Part shown: in pieces, positions 44,893 to 53,591 of the stretch
How positions within the stretch are numbered: position 1 is the first letter of the stretch
How the letters are laid out: the number at the start of each line of letters is the position of its first letter
Assembly (NCBI RefSeq): GCF_002980575.1
Contig: NZ_PVBS01000002.1
Coordinates: forward strand, 496,001 to 560,000
Source: Sphingobacterium gobiense
Lineage (GTDB): Bacteria > Bacteroidota > Bacteroidia > Sphingobacteriales > Sphingobacteriaceae
Length of the DNA stretch: 64,000 nt
Direction: 5' to 3'
Made by a program: the position numbers and the translations under genes
Notes under the pieces: model-generated
Database searches by the model: none
Told to the model about the DNA's origin: nothing
What the model saw: the letters and a program-made list of their open reading frames with translations, nothing else

Positions 44893-45305
44893 GCAAATTT
44901 CAAACTATATGTAATCTCTACACCGCCTGCAGCTAACATGTCATGAACGGAACAATATTTCTTTACAGCCAGTTCCGCCGCTTTATATACCTTTGCTTCG
45001 TCAAGTTGTCCTTTTAACGTAAAAGTGATGTGAATGTGGGTGAAAATATTGGGAACTTCTTCCCGACGTTTTCCCTCTACCTCAACCTGTATATCTTCTA
45101 TGATTTGACGTTGCTTCTTAAGTATGCTAGAAAGATCGAATACACTACAAGAACCTAAAGCCATCAGCACCAGTTCCATGGGGCGTACACCTTTGCCTTC
45201 TCCGCCTATACTCTCAGAACCATCAATATTTACTTTGACGTTGCCAAGCTCACTCGAGCCCTCAAAATGAACGGCCTCGTTTTTACGTTGCAAATGGATT
45301 TTCAT
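44889..45305 (-). CDS. OsmC family protein
   Basis: Cytosolic peroxide-reducing or stress protein of the OsmC/Ohr fold. GGEGKGVRPMELVLMALGSCSVFDL contains the first catalytic Cys (near residue 53) and AVKKYCSVHDML the second (near 117), both present. Length 138 fits. Its physiological peroxide is unknown. It converges on the HPr-kinase-like gene with a shared TTAA stop sequence (44889-44892). A promoter is at 45349-45356, and AAAGGAAATT before the ATG may be a ribosome binding site. Confidence 0.93.
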   Translation of the reverse strand: MKIHLQRKNEAVHFEGSSELGNVKVNIDGSESIGGEGKGVRPMELVLMALGSCSVFDLSSILKKQRQIIEDIQVEVEGKRREEVPNIFTHIHITFTLKGQLDEAKVYKAAELAVKKYCSVHDMLAAGGVEITYSLKFA

Positions 45306-45348
45306 CTATTCAATTTCCTTTAATATAATTATTGCTAACAATTTTATT

Positions 45349-45356
45349 CAAAAGTA
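45349..45356 (-). promoter_or_regulatory. -7 element of the OsmC gene
   Basis: TACTTTTG on the minus strand, perfect TAnnTTTG, 43 bases before the ATG. Confidence 0.5.
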
Positions 45357-45387
45357 AGCTTTCTGGGTTAATTAACGTGCGTTGTGA

Positions 45388-46695
45388 CTAGGGAAACCTC
45401 ACTCCGCGATATTTTGAAGCGTCCACTTTTGGAATTCTACTACGATACTGTTTGTTTATAGCTTCAATAAAAAGGTTTGCAATGAGCGCATTTCCCATTG
45501 GTGTAAGATGTACCCCGTCCAATGAAAACGCGTTCCCGGTAATAAACGATGCGTTGACGGCGACTCCATTGTAGAGGATACCTGGGTGTTGAACACGATT
45601 GAGATAAGCATGCGCATCAGCCAACGCCAATCCCTCTGCTTTAGCGATCTCTTTAATGATATTATTGAACGCCTTTACACGAGCCTGAATAGCCATCACC
45701 TCATCGCTGTCCAATACGTATTTGCTTTCGACGGGATTGGACGGATGCAGACCATAAGGTGCCGGATTTTCCCCTGATGTATTACCCAGTAATCCTGCCG
45801 ACGCAAAGGGCAGTATGAACAAATCATCGTCCGATGCTGCTCTGGATGTACCTGTGCCAATTTCGATATAGATGTCCTGGATATCTTGACCACTCTGCGC
45901 TTTCACGGCAGCAATCAATGATTCTCGTGTCACCGTAGTGAAAAAAGGAATGGCTGTTACATCCGGAATAGTCGCCACCACACCTTTCCGATCGTTTCCA
46001 GTAAGTTCGGCGATAAAATCGCTGTATGTTTGCTTAAACGTAGCTGTTGCTGTCAACACCGTTGTGGGATCGTTCGGGTTTATTACGGCACCATTCATGG
46101 CGTAACCTAGCACATCGTTGTTTCCTAGCCAAAAGCTGAAAAATGTGTGGTTTTTTTCTGTGGCAAATTGCATATAAGTTTTCATTCCAACGTCGGAATC
46201 TGATAAAAGCCGCTCAAAATACATGTTCATGCTTCCAAACCACCCTTCGGTAGAAAGATCCAACCGCATCCCCGGGACGCCTAGGTTTTCAATATCATCG
46301 GTGTATTTGCTCAGTTTCCCCGGTTCACGGTAAGCCAAGTTATCGGTAACATTTTCCATTACCGGTTGTCCGTTAACAAGATCTTTAAGTTGTAAATATC
46401 CTGAGCCATTACGTTCATTTTCAGAGAAAAATGGACTTCGAAAATCACCTCCGCCTACTTGTCGCAATTGCTCAGCGATGAGGTTAGAAAACGCCACCTG
46501 TTGCCCTTCAAGGTATAGTCCTCCATCGGCAAAACCTGCTGTTAAAGAATTTCCAACAGCAATGTATTTTGAGAAGTTGGCCTCTCCTGGCGTGGTCTGA
46601 AAGCCCTCGATCTCGGGCTTACAGGAGGTGGCTACAAACGTGGATAAAACACCAATATATAGCGCTATATTTTTGAATATTCTTTTCATTATCAT
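45388..46695 (-). CDS. SGNH/GDSL hydrolase lipoprotein
   Basis: Lipoprotein (lipobox ATSC, Cys25) with the SGNH esterase blocks: block I YIAVGNSLTAGFADG (Ser in GNSLT replacing GDSL), block III FWLGNNDVLGYA, block V DGVHLTPMGN (Asp-His). Likely cleaves lipid or acyl esters at the cell surface. The FadL-type gene precedes it; I start at ATG 46695, which overlaps the FadL stop as TAATG. ATGs at 46701 and 46689 are alternatives. The pair suggests lipid hydrolysis followed by fatty-acid uptake. Confidence 0.9.
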   Translation of the reverse strand: MIMKRIFKNIALYIGVLSTFVATSCKPEIEGFQTTPGEANFSKYIAVGNSLTAGFADGGLYLEGQQVAFSNLIAEQLRQVGGGDFRSPFFSENERNGSGYLQLKDLVNGQPVMENVTDNLAYREPGKLSKYTDDIENLGVPGMRLDLSTEGWFGSMNMYFERLLSDSDVGMKTYMQFATEKNHTFFSFWLGNNDVLGYAMNGAVINPNDPTTVLTATATFKQTYSDFIAELTGNDRKGVVATIPDVTAIPFFTTVTRESLIAAVKAQSGQDIQDIYIEIGTGTSRAASDDDLFILPFASAGLLGNTSGENPAPYGLHPSNPVESKYVLDSDEVMAIQARVKAFNNIIKEIAKAEGLALADAHAYLNRVQHPGILYNGVAVNASFITGNAFSLDGVHLTPMGNALIANLFIEAINKQYRSRIPKVDASKYRGVRFP

Positions 46696-47921
46696 TACCA
46701 TTTATAAGTTAAGGATATGCCAGGAGCATGAATATTTGTTTTATATGTACCAGAAAGTCCTGTATTCGCACTTGTTACAGTCCGTTCTAGGATGCGCTGA
46801 AAAACATATGCACCCGTAAGGTCCCATCGGTCATTAAGATCGTATGTAAAGCCTATAGATCCCATAATTCTATTGTTGTCAGGGGTTTCAGGCGATACGT
46901 AAGGTCCCCGCACAGGACTATAGACATAGCCTCCTCCTGCTCGTAAATCAAAGCGGTCACATACTTCATAATTGATCCCCACTTTAGCCGATAGTGCATT
47001 TTCGTATTTTTTCTCCTGTTTTGTGTCTTCTAACACTGGGGTATTGTCTTTATAGTCGAAAACGAGTTCTTTATATACACTGTAGCCGATGATAGTAGCG
47101 TCGGCGGCGATATCCAGGCGTTCACTAGCGGGGAATGTAAGCCCTATGTTGAACGAACTCGGTAGCGGAAGTTCTGCGTCGAATGTTGTGTTTGGAAAGG
47201 AGGTTGCTAAAGCGGGCGGCACCGTAAATTCTGCATCACCATCCTTAAGCTTAGTGGTGACCTTAGAACGGTAGCTTAGCGAGATTGCGAACTCGTCCTC
47301 TAAATGGTAATGTACGCCTACATTAAAACCCATACCTGTTCCCATTCCAGAAAGCTCTGCTCGTCCAGGTGCGCCGTCAGCCGACGCTGTAGGAATGGAG
47401 CGCGAAAGATCAACTAAACCCACGTTGTAGACGAAACCCCCGCCGATACCAAAGTTTTCTGTTAGTTTGAAACTTAATGTGGGTTGGATATATATAGCCC
47501 GCATTTGCAGGTGATTCAGTTCGTAACGGCCAGGCCACTGATCGCCCCAATCAACAGAACCGCCAAATGGTGTGTATACGCCAAGACCGGCTTTCCACCA
47601 AGAATTTTTGGGGCCAAATGTTGCAAAGACGGAGAATGGAGGCGAAATCTTAAACTTCGTGTGGTGTACGTCGTTGCTATTAAACTCGCGAAATGCGGAA
47701 CGATACATAACGGCACTAGCTCCTATTGATACCGCATTATGATCCATTTTGGACAGTGCACCGGGACTGTAGAAGATGGACGTTTCGTCTACAAAAAGTG
47801 CTGACCCGGCACCAGCCATACCGACGGCTTTTTGTCCTTGTGTGTTTACTTGCGACCCCTGTGCCCATAGTACGGTAGGGCTGGCAAGTAACAATCCGAG
47901 TAGTAGTTTTTTTATCTGCAT
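46695..47921 (-). CDS. OmpP1/FadL family outer membrane transporter
   Basis: Long-chain fatty-acid or hydrophobic-compound channel. The signal peptide ends ASPTVLWAQG; the mature start NTQGQKAVGMAGAGSALFVDETSIFYSPGAL holds the hatch segment with the FadL pattern (GMAGA, NPA-like SPGAL). Barrel strands follow to a final ISLTYKW. Length 408. First gene of a two-gene operon with the GDSL hydrolase, with promoter TATCTTTG at 47973-47980. Confidence 0.93.
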   Translation of the reverse strand: MQIKKLLLGLLLASPTVLWAQGSQVNTQGQKAVGMAGAGSALFVDETSIFYSPGALSKMDHNAVSIGASAVMYRSAFREFNSNDVHHTKFKISPPFSVFATFGPKNSWWKAGLGVYTPFGGSVDWGDQWPGRYELNHLQMRAIYIQPTLSFKLTENFGIGGGFVYNVGLVDLSRSIPTASADGAPGRAELSGMGTGMGFNVGVHYHLEDEFAISLSYRSKVTTKLKDGDAEFTVPPALATSFPNTTFDAELPLPSSFNIGLTFPASERLDIAADATIIGYSVYKELVFDYKDNTPVLEDTKQEKKYENALSAKVGINYEVCDRFDLRAGGGYVYSPVRGPYVSPETPDNNRIMGSIGFTYDLNDRWDLTGAYVFQRILERTVTSANTGLSGTYKTNIHAPGISLTYKW

Positions 47922-47972
47922 AAACTGTGTTTTACATAAAACGCATTAATAGGTTTATAGATTCCTAATTAA

Positions 47973-47980
47973 CAAAGATA
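47973..47980 (-). promoter_or_regulatory. -7 element of the FadL/GDSL operon
   Basis: TATCTTTG on the minus strand, perfect TAnnTTTG, 51 bases before the fadL-like ATG. Confidence 0.55.
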
Positions 47981-48033
47981 GCAAACTATATGCCAGCATA
48001 ATATTTTGTGTCCTGAAAATATGGAAAAAACTT

Positions 48034-48041
48034 TAACTTTG
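48034..48041 (+). promoter_or_regulatory. -7 element of the metZ transcript
   Basis: TAACTTTG, perfect TAnnTTTG. The expected transcription start is around 48046-48050, right at the ATG of the short upstream ORF. Confidence 0.55.
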
Positions 48042-48047
48042 CTGCTC

Positions 48048-48086
48048 ATGACCATCATGGTTTATTCAAATCACACAGGGGGATGA
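48048..48086 (+). CDS. Possible 12-residue leader peptide upstream of metZ
   Basis: An ORF encoding MTIMVYSNHTGG followed by TGA. Its stop overlaps an ATG in frame with metZ (ATGA at 48083-48086). It begins 6 bases after a perfect -7 element. It has two Met codons (1 and 4) but no Met run. The segment CATGACCATCATG inside can form a small hairpin. A leader that senses translation or sulfur-amino-acid supply is inference; the ORF could be accidental. Confidence 0.4.
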   Translation: MTIMVYSNHTGG

Positions 48087-48130
48087 ATAAATCTGATAGC
48101 TTCATCACCATTGAAAGAGAAATTATACAG

Positions 48131-49315
48131 ATGAAAAAAGATCAATCTAAAATTATAAGAGAACAAGCGCCACGGTCAGCAAGTAGAGAGCACTCCGTTC
48201 CGTTATATTTAACATCGAGTTTTATTTTTGATAATGCAGAGCAGGGACGGGCTATATTTGCAGAAGAAGAATCCGGAATGGTTTACTCGCGCTATGCAAA
48301 TCCTAATACAGCGGAATTTATAAATAAAGTTTGCATCATGGAAGATGCGGAAGCTGGTTTAGCATTCTCTTCGGGGATGGCGGCTGTTTTCGCCTCTTTT
48401 GCAGGTTTCATCGGACAGGGAGACCATATTGTTTCGGCTCGGGCGTTGTTTGGTTCCACCCATCAACTTTTGACACAATTGTTCCCGCGCTGGGGAGTAA
48501 CGCACACGTATGTGGATGCCGTCGATAACGAAGCATGGGAACGCGCTATCCAACCAAATACGAAAATAGTTTTTCTTGAATCTCCTTCCAATCCCGGTTT
48601 GGAGTTAGCCGATTTAGCATTCTTAGGGGCGTTGAAAGAAAAACATCCCCATGTTATTTTTGCGATCGACAATTGTTTTGCAACTCCTTATTTACAGAAG
48701 CCATTGCAATATGGTTTTGATCTTTCCATTCATTCTGCGACCAAGTATATGGATGGACAAGGGCGTGTGTTAGGCGGTGTTATCGTTGGTAAACAGGATC
48801 TAATTGATCAATTGATGTTCTTCATACGACATACGGGTCCGGCAATGTCTCCTTTTAATGCGTGGGTGTTATCAAAAAGTCTAGATACTTTAAGCTTGCG
48901 TATGGAAAGACATTGCAGCAATGCGCTTGCATTAGCTGAAACATTGGAAAGACATCCAGAGATAACGGACGTGAAGTATCCGTTTTTGCCATCACATCCG
49001 CAATATGACCTAGCGATTAAACAGATGAAAGCCGGTGGCGGTATTGTTACTTTTGAAGTTAAAGGCGGAGCAACGCGCGCATTTCGGTTTTTGGATGCGT
49101 TACGAATGATTTTGTATACCTCTAATCTTGGTGATGCACGTTCTATCGCTACACATCCAGGTTCGACTACGCACTCAAAGTTGAGCGAAGAGGAGCGTTT
49201 AAGCCTTGGTATTAAACCCGGAAGTGTTCGCCTATCGGTAGGTATTGAGGACAAAGACGATATCATCGGGGATATCGTACAGGCTTTGGAAGTGTCTAGC
49301 GATAAAAACGGATAA
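48131..49315 (+). CDS. metZ: O-succinylhomoserine sulfhydrylase-like Cys/Met metabolism PLP enzyme
   Basis: PLP enzyme of the Cys/Met (gamma) family joining activated homoserine and sulfide to homocysteine, in methionine synthesis. The pattern REHSVPLYLTSSFIFDNAEQG, MVYSRYANPNT, FSSGMAA, FLESPSNPG, IDNCFATPYLQKPL and SIHSATKYMDGQGR (PLP Lys205) fits MetZ; cystathionine gamma-synthase or lyase is a less likely alternative. I start at 48131 (MKKDQS), where similarity to the family begins; the ATG at 48083 would add 16 residues and overlap the upstream ORF. Monocistronic. Confidence 0.88.
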   Translation: MKKDQSKIIREQAPRSASREHSVPLYLTSSFIFDNAEQGRAIFAEEESGMVYSRYANPNTAEFINKVCIMEDAEAGLAFSSGMAAVFASFAGFIGQGDHIVSARALFGSTHQLLTQLFPRWGVTHTYVDAVDNEAWERAIQPNTKIVFLESPSNPGLELADLAFLGALKEKHPHVIFAIDNCFATPYLQKPLQYGFDLSIHSATKYMDGQGRVLGGVIVGKQDLIDQLMFFIRHTGPAMSPFNAWVLSKSLDTLSLRMERHCSNALALAETLERHPEITDVKYPFLPSHPQYDLAIKQMKAGGGIVTFEVKGGATRAFRFLDALRMILYTSNLGDARSIATHPGSTTHSKLSEEERLSLGIKPGSVRLSVGIEDKDDIIGDIVQALEVSSDKNG

Positions 49316-49379
49316 AGTGCTAGGAGCTAGGGTAAAATCAAATTTCTAACTTCTATACCTAGCTCCTGACATCCAGTTT

Positions 49380-49877
49380 CTATAAGGCTGCTAAAGCCTT
49401 TTCGTAATCCGGTTCTTCTGTCGTTTCAGCAACCTGTTCGGTGTAGACGACTTTTCCTTCTTCATCAATGACGACAACTGAGCGGCTCAATAAGCCGGTC
49501 AATGGGCCATCCACGAACTTTAGTTGATATGCATCTGAAAAGTTACTGTCTTTATATTCGGAAAGGGTAACAACGTTGTCCAAGTTTTCTGCAGCACAGA
49601 ATCGTCCTTGCGCAAAAGGAAGATCACGTGAGATGCAGAGTACGACTGTATTTTCCAATCCCGAAGCCTTCTCGTTGAATGTTCTGACCGACATGGCACA
49701 GGTCCCTGTGTCGATACTAGGAAAGATATTCAAGACCACTTTTTTTCCTTTAAAGTCATTCAAACTCTTTTCTGATAAATCGCCTGCGGTTAATTTGAAG
49801 TCGGGGGCAGAAGATCCAACTGCGGGTAGGTCACCTTGCGTATGTACTGCTGTCCCTTTAAATGTAATTTTAGCCAT
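49380..49877 (-). CDS. tpx: Thiol peroxidase
   Basis: Atypical two-Cys peroxiredoxin reducing lipid and hydrogen peroxides with thioredoxin. MAKITFKGTAVHTQGDLPAVG is the typical start (first 20 only are diagnostic); SIDTGTCAMSVRTFN carries the peroxidatic Cys and FAQGRFCAAE the resolving Cys. Length 165 aa fits Tpx. It is convergent with metZ and divergent from the fucosidase gene. Confidence 0.96.
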   Translation of the reverse strand: MAKITFKGTAVHTQGDLPAVGSSAPDFKLTAGDLSEKSLNDFKGKKVVLNIFPSIDTGTCAMSVRTFNEKASGLENTVVLCISRDLPFAQGRFCAAENLDNVVTLSEYKDSNFSDAYQLKFVDGPLTGLLSRSVVVIDEEGKVVYTEQVAETTEEPDYEKALAAL

Positions 49878-49992
49878 GATTTCTAATTTTAAATGCGACT
49901 ATTAAGGTACAAAAATTTAAATAACTTTCTACCTTAAGATGGTATCGAATTAAATTATTATTTTCACGAAGTATAGTACAAAAGACTAGGAC

Positions 49993-51891
49993 ATGAAAAA
50001 ATCAAGAGTACTCTTACTATCTTTTATTTTGCCTGTGACAGCATGTATGCAAGAGGTCGCTGAACCCGAACCTTACGGGGCGGTACCGACAGAACGCCAA
50101 CTGCGCTGGCACGAAATGGAGATGTATTCTTTAATTCATTATACGCCGACAACCTTTCAAAATAAGGAGTGGGGCTTTGGCGATGCCGATCCTCAGATTT
50201 TCAACCCGCAGCATTTTGATGCGCAACAAATTGCAGCTGCTGCAGCATCGGCAGGGTTCAAAGGGTTGATCTCTGTAGCAAAGCATCACGACGGTTTTTG
50301 TTTGTGGCCTACTGCAACAACAAATTATAGTGTAGCCAGTTCCCCCTGGAAAGATGGGAAGGGGGATATGGTAAAGGAATTTATGCAAGCTACTCACGAC
50401 CACGGAATGAAATTTGGCGTATACTTGTCTGCTTGGGACAGAAATGATACGCGCTACGGCAGTTCAGCGTATGCAGAAGCTTACCGCGAGCAACTGATGG
50501 AGCTGATGACCCAATATGGTGAATTATTTACGTCATGGCACGACGGAGCAAATGGTGGAGATGGATATTACGGTGGAAAGAAGGAGAAGCGGATTATTGA
50601 CCGTTCAACTTATTACGAATGGCATGAAAAAACATGGCCAATCGTACGAGAAAAGCAGCCGATGGCGATGATTTTTTCAGATGTTGGTCCGGATATGCGC
50701 TGGGTCGGTAATGAAAAAGGATTTGCAGCGGAAACAAGTTGGGCAACCTATACGCCAAGGGGAGTAGACGGCCGTCCAGCTGTGCCGGGAGACGCAGATT
50801 ACGCGGAATCCACTACAGGCACGCGCAACGGTGAACATTGGATCCCGGCAGAATGTGATGTGCCCCATCGTCCTGGCTGGTTCTATCATCCTGATCAAGA
50901 CAACGAAGTGAAAACTCCGGATCAATTATTTGAGATTTACCTCAAGTCGGTAGGACGTGGCGCAAACATGAACTTAGGGTTAGCGCCGATGCCGGCGGGT
51001 TATTTGCACGCCAACGATGTAAAGTCTTTGCGGGCTTTCGGTCGAAAGATAGAAAGGACGTTTGGGCAGAACCTAGCCAAAGGGGCCGCAATCAACGCTT
51101 CCAATACACGTGGTAACGCGGATAAGTTTGGTACAAAGTGGTTACTAGATGATGATCGCTATAGCTATTATGCGCCTGATGACGGAATATTGGAACCGGA
51201 GCTAGAGATTACATTATCCTCGGAACAAACATTTGATATCATTCGTCTACGTGAAAATATTAAGTTGGGACAGCGATTGGACAGTGTATCGATAGCTATC
51301 TTTCAAGATGGCGAATGGACACCACTGGCATTGGCAACAAGTATTGGTGCGAATCGGCTTATTCGCTTAGCGAAACCTGTAAGAGCAACGAAGTTGAAAG
51401 TCAAATTGCACGCACCGGTAACACCGACGCTAAGTGACTTCGGTTTGTTCAAAGAGTTTAAAGAACCGTTTGCGTTTGACGAGGGTGCCAACCGCGGGCA
51501 AACCAGACTCGCCGTCGGTGATTTTAACATACAAACGGGTAATGGCTTGCCTAAGGGTGTGGACAATAATCCGGAGACTTTCGAAACACTTTCCGAAATT
51601 CAAGCAGGAATTGTCTTTGAACTGAAGAAACCGGTTTCTGCAATAAGTTATTTGCCACGTCAAGACGGACAGAAAGACGGTACTGTGTTGAAGTATGAGA
51701 TTGCGACAAGTGCAAATGGTAAAGAATGGAAAGCGATTAAAACCGGAGAATTTTCGAATATTCAGGCAAATCCTATTGAGCAAACGATTATGTTAATCAC
51801 ACCAGTTGAAGATAAATATCTGCGTTTTGTCCCTGTGGAGACAATAGGCAAAACGTTTTCTGTAGCATCGTTTATATTGTTCAGTGAATAG
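49993..51891 (+). CDS. Alpha-L-fucosidase, GH29, lipoprotein
   Basis: Glycosidase of 632 residues with lipobox VTAC (Cys18). The GH29 catalytic domain shows WHEMEMYSLIHYTPTTF, VAKHHDGFCLWPT, MKFGVYLSAWDRND and the nucleophile Asp184 in FTSWHDGANGG. The acid/base residue cannot be placed by eye. From about residue 370 there is an F5/8-type (discoidin) carbohydrate-binding region, with a second beta domain near the C-terminus (about 510-630). Likely removes terminal fucose from host or plant glycans at the surface or in the periplasm. A lipoprotein gene follows 115 bases later. Confidence 0.92.
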   Translation: MKKSRVLLLSFILPVTACMQEVAEPEPYGAVPTERQLRWHEMEMYSLIHYTPTTFQNKEWGFGDADPQIFNPQHFDAQQIAAAAASAGFKGLISVAKHHDGFCLWPTATTNYSVASSPWKDGKGDMVKEFMQATHDHGMKFGVYLSAWDRNDTRYGSSAYAEAYREQLMELMTQYGELFTSWHDGANGGDGYYGGKKEKRIIDRSTYYEWHEKTWPIVREKQPMAMIFSDVGPDMRWVGNEKGFAAETSWATYTPRGVDGRPAVPGDADYAESTTGTRNGEHWIPAECDVPHRPGWFYHPDQDNEVKTPDQLFEIYLKSVGRGANMNLGLAPMPAGYLHANDVKSLRAFGRKIERTFGQNLAKGAAINASNTRGNADKFGTKWLLDDDRYSYYAPDDGILEPELEITLSSEQTFDIIRLRENIKLGQRLDSVSIAIFQDGEWTPLALATSIGANRLIRLAKPVRATKLKVKLHAPVTPTLSDFGLFKEFKEPFAFDEGANRGQTRLAVGDFNIQTGNGLPKGVDNNPETFETLSEIQAGIVFELKKPVSAISYLPRQDGQKDGTVLKYEIATSANGKEWKAIKTGEFSNIQANPIEQTIMLITPVEDKYLRFVPVETIGKTFSVASFILFSE

Positions 51892-51919
51892 GATAAGATA
51901 AAAGCTAATGATGTCAGCA

Positions 51920-51956
51920 GCATAAGAAAATCAAATGGTATTTGGTTTTCTTATGC
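51920..51956. repeat. 16-bp hairpin between the fucosidase and lipoprotein genes
   Basis: GCATAAGAAAATCAAA and TTTGGTTTTCTTATGC pair over 16 bases (one G-U) around TGGTA. No T-tract follows, so it may be a terminator, an RNA-stabilising hairpin, or both. Confidence 0.6.
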
Positions 51957-52006
51957 ACGTTATTTATATTTGGTTATCAATTGAATTATAACTTGATAAC
52001 TGAACT

Positions 52007-53485
52007 ATGATGAAAAGACCAATCCATTCGGTTTGGTATAGTTTTTCCATCTTGTTTATCATGCTTAACATGGCTTCCTGCAAGAAAGATGCAGTAGAGC
52101 CCAATGATGGTAAAGAAAACTATACCATAGGCTTCAGATTCCAGGAATTTGAGGACCTAGTTTCCCCTTTGGGAACAAAAGTACAGACAGCAGACGATGT
52201 TAGAAAACGCGCTATTGCTGACAATTTTATCAAAAACACGCAAGAGGGCTATATTTATTATTGGTCTTTCAATACGGAAACCTTGATGCCTGATATTTAT
52301 CCCAGTACACATTGGAATATTACCTATAATCAGGGACTGATGCCCGATGAGTTTGCTGTTGGTTGGAGTTACGAAAGCTATGCAGCTGGAAGAGCGCTAT
52401 CGTTAAAAGGCTTGAACGAATTAATTTTCAAAATGCCATTAGCGCAGGTGCTTGAGGTTCATGAATTAGCTTTTGATGTGAGTTCGTCCGGGACCGGACC
52501 AAAAGGCTTCTCGCTTTTGTTTTCTCAAGATGGAGAAAGTTATATTGTGCTTAAAGAGGATAATCAATTTGCCAATACAAATACACCGCAAGCAAGAAAT
52601 CCATTTACTTTTTCGTTGGAAGAACTACCACTGGATTTTTCAAAGGATTTATATGTGAAATTGATTCCCGAAGCTGGCAACCGTGGAAGTGCAGGTGATT
52701 ATAACGAGGTTACCGGTATTGTACGTGTCGATAATTTCCGGTTGTCTGGAATCGCCGAAGAGCTAGCTGATGCTAGCGTACGCCGAGTGCACTATCATAT
52801 TTTTGATGCGACAACCAAAAATATGGTGCTCTCTGGAGCTGATCATTTCCGAGAAGGGGAATTATCGGATTTCCGACTAGTACTCCCTTCGGGAGATTAT
52901 ATTGCATCCTTCGTAACGAATGTGTCCAATGCAGCATTAAGTATTCCCGAAAGCGGAAATGCAGACGGATACTTTATTGCCAATACGTTTGCCAATCATA
53001 AGGCGAAGATTTTTGGTGTTTTAGATACTTTTTCTGTCAATGGAGATATGCATAAGGAGATCGAGTTGAACCGTTATTATAGCGAGATCAGGTTTGCATT
53101 TACAGATACGCAAGAAATGTCACATGTAGCCAAGCTTGTCATCAAGCAGGGGCATGCGCCAAACTTCTATGCACCTTTTCATCCCGCGATGGACAATCCT
53201 GTACAAGATGTCTCGGAAATTGTTATCCTTCCTGAGTTTAGGGACGATAAGGAGCTGTTTTTTAATCAGTTTATTGGAAATACGATAGTTCCCACGCAGT
53301 TAAGCTACGTTGTGGAAGCTTATGATATAGCAGATAAATTGATAACGAGGTTCGAAGTTGAGAGCGAAATCCATAACAATATGCAGCTACTGTTTCGTGG
53401 CAAGTTGTTGGATACACCTAATGGCGAATTTGTTGTTCGCTTAAATGAAAAATGGAGTGGCGAAAAACAAGTTGACTTCAATTAA
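52007..53485 (+). CDS. Lipoprotein with sandwich and fimbrillin-like domains
   Basis: Lipobox MASC (Cys25). Residues about 40-250 look like a jelly-roll/Ig carbohydrate-binding-like domain (YIYYWSFNTETLMPD, STHWNITYN, VRVDNFRLSG), and residues about 255-492 resemble FimB/Mfa2-like fimbrillin modules (RRVHYHIFDATTKNMVLSG, KEIELNRYYSEIRFAF, ITRFEVESEIHNN). No family assignment is secure. It follows the fucosidase gene in the same direction, so it may help bind the same glycan, or it may be an independent adhesin. Confidence 0.7.
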   Translation: MMKRPIHSVWYSFSILFIMLNMASCKKDAVEPNDGKENYTIGFRFQEFEDLVSPLGTKVQTADDVRKRAIADNFIKNTQEGYIYYWSFNTETLMPDIYPSTHWNITYNQGLMPDEFAVGWSYESYAAGRALSLKGLNELIFKMPLAQVLEVHELAFDVSSSGTGPKGFSLLFSQDGESYIVLKEDNQFANTNTPQARNPFTFSLEELPLDFSKDLYVKLIPEAGNRGSAGDYNEVTGIVRVDNFRLSGIAEELADASVRRVHYHIFDATTKNMVLSGADHFREGELSDFRLVLPSGDYIASFVTNVSNAALSIPESGNADGYFIANTFANHKAKIFGVLDTFSVNGDMHKEIELNRYYSEIRFAFTDTQEMSHVAKLVIKQGHAPNFYAPFHPAMDNPVQDVSEIVILPEFRDDKELFFNQFIGNTIVPTQLSYVVEAYDIADKLITRFEVESEIHNNMQLLFRGKLLDTPNGEFVVRLNEKWSGEKQVDFN

Positions 53486-53529
53486 GTAAATAATTTTTGT
53501 AAAGACAAGTTATAATTTGATTTTGATTA

Positions 53530-53591
53530 GAGACGCGATTACCGCCTGCGAGCCCGCTTAGTGCTCTCTCGGTTCATCGCGTCTCCTTTTT
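53530..53591. terminator. Bidirectional terminator with long stem
   Basis: GAGACGCGAT (53530-53539) and ATCGCGTCTC (53576-53585) are perfectly complementary; ACCG and CGGT extend the stem inward. CTTTTT follows, overlapping the end of the convergent dehydrogenase gene. Confidence 0.85.

Noticed and set aside
47922..48082. SAM riboswitch upstream of metZ.
   Set aside because: No S-box-like conserved segments seen in the 160 bases; only a promoter and a short ORF.
48808..49266. 152-codon minus-strand ORF inside metZ.
   Set aside because: Shadow of the PLP enzyme frame.
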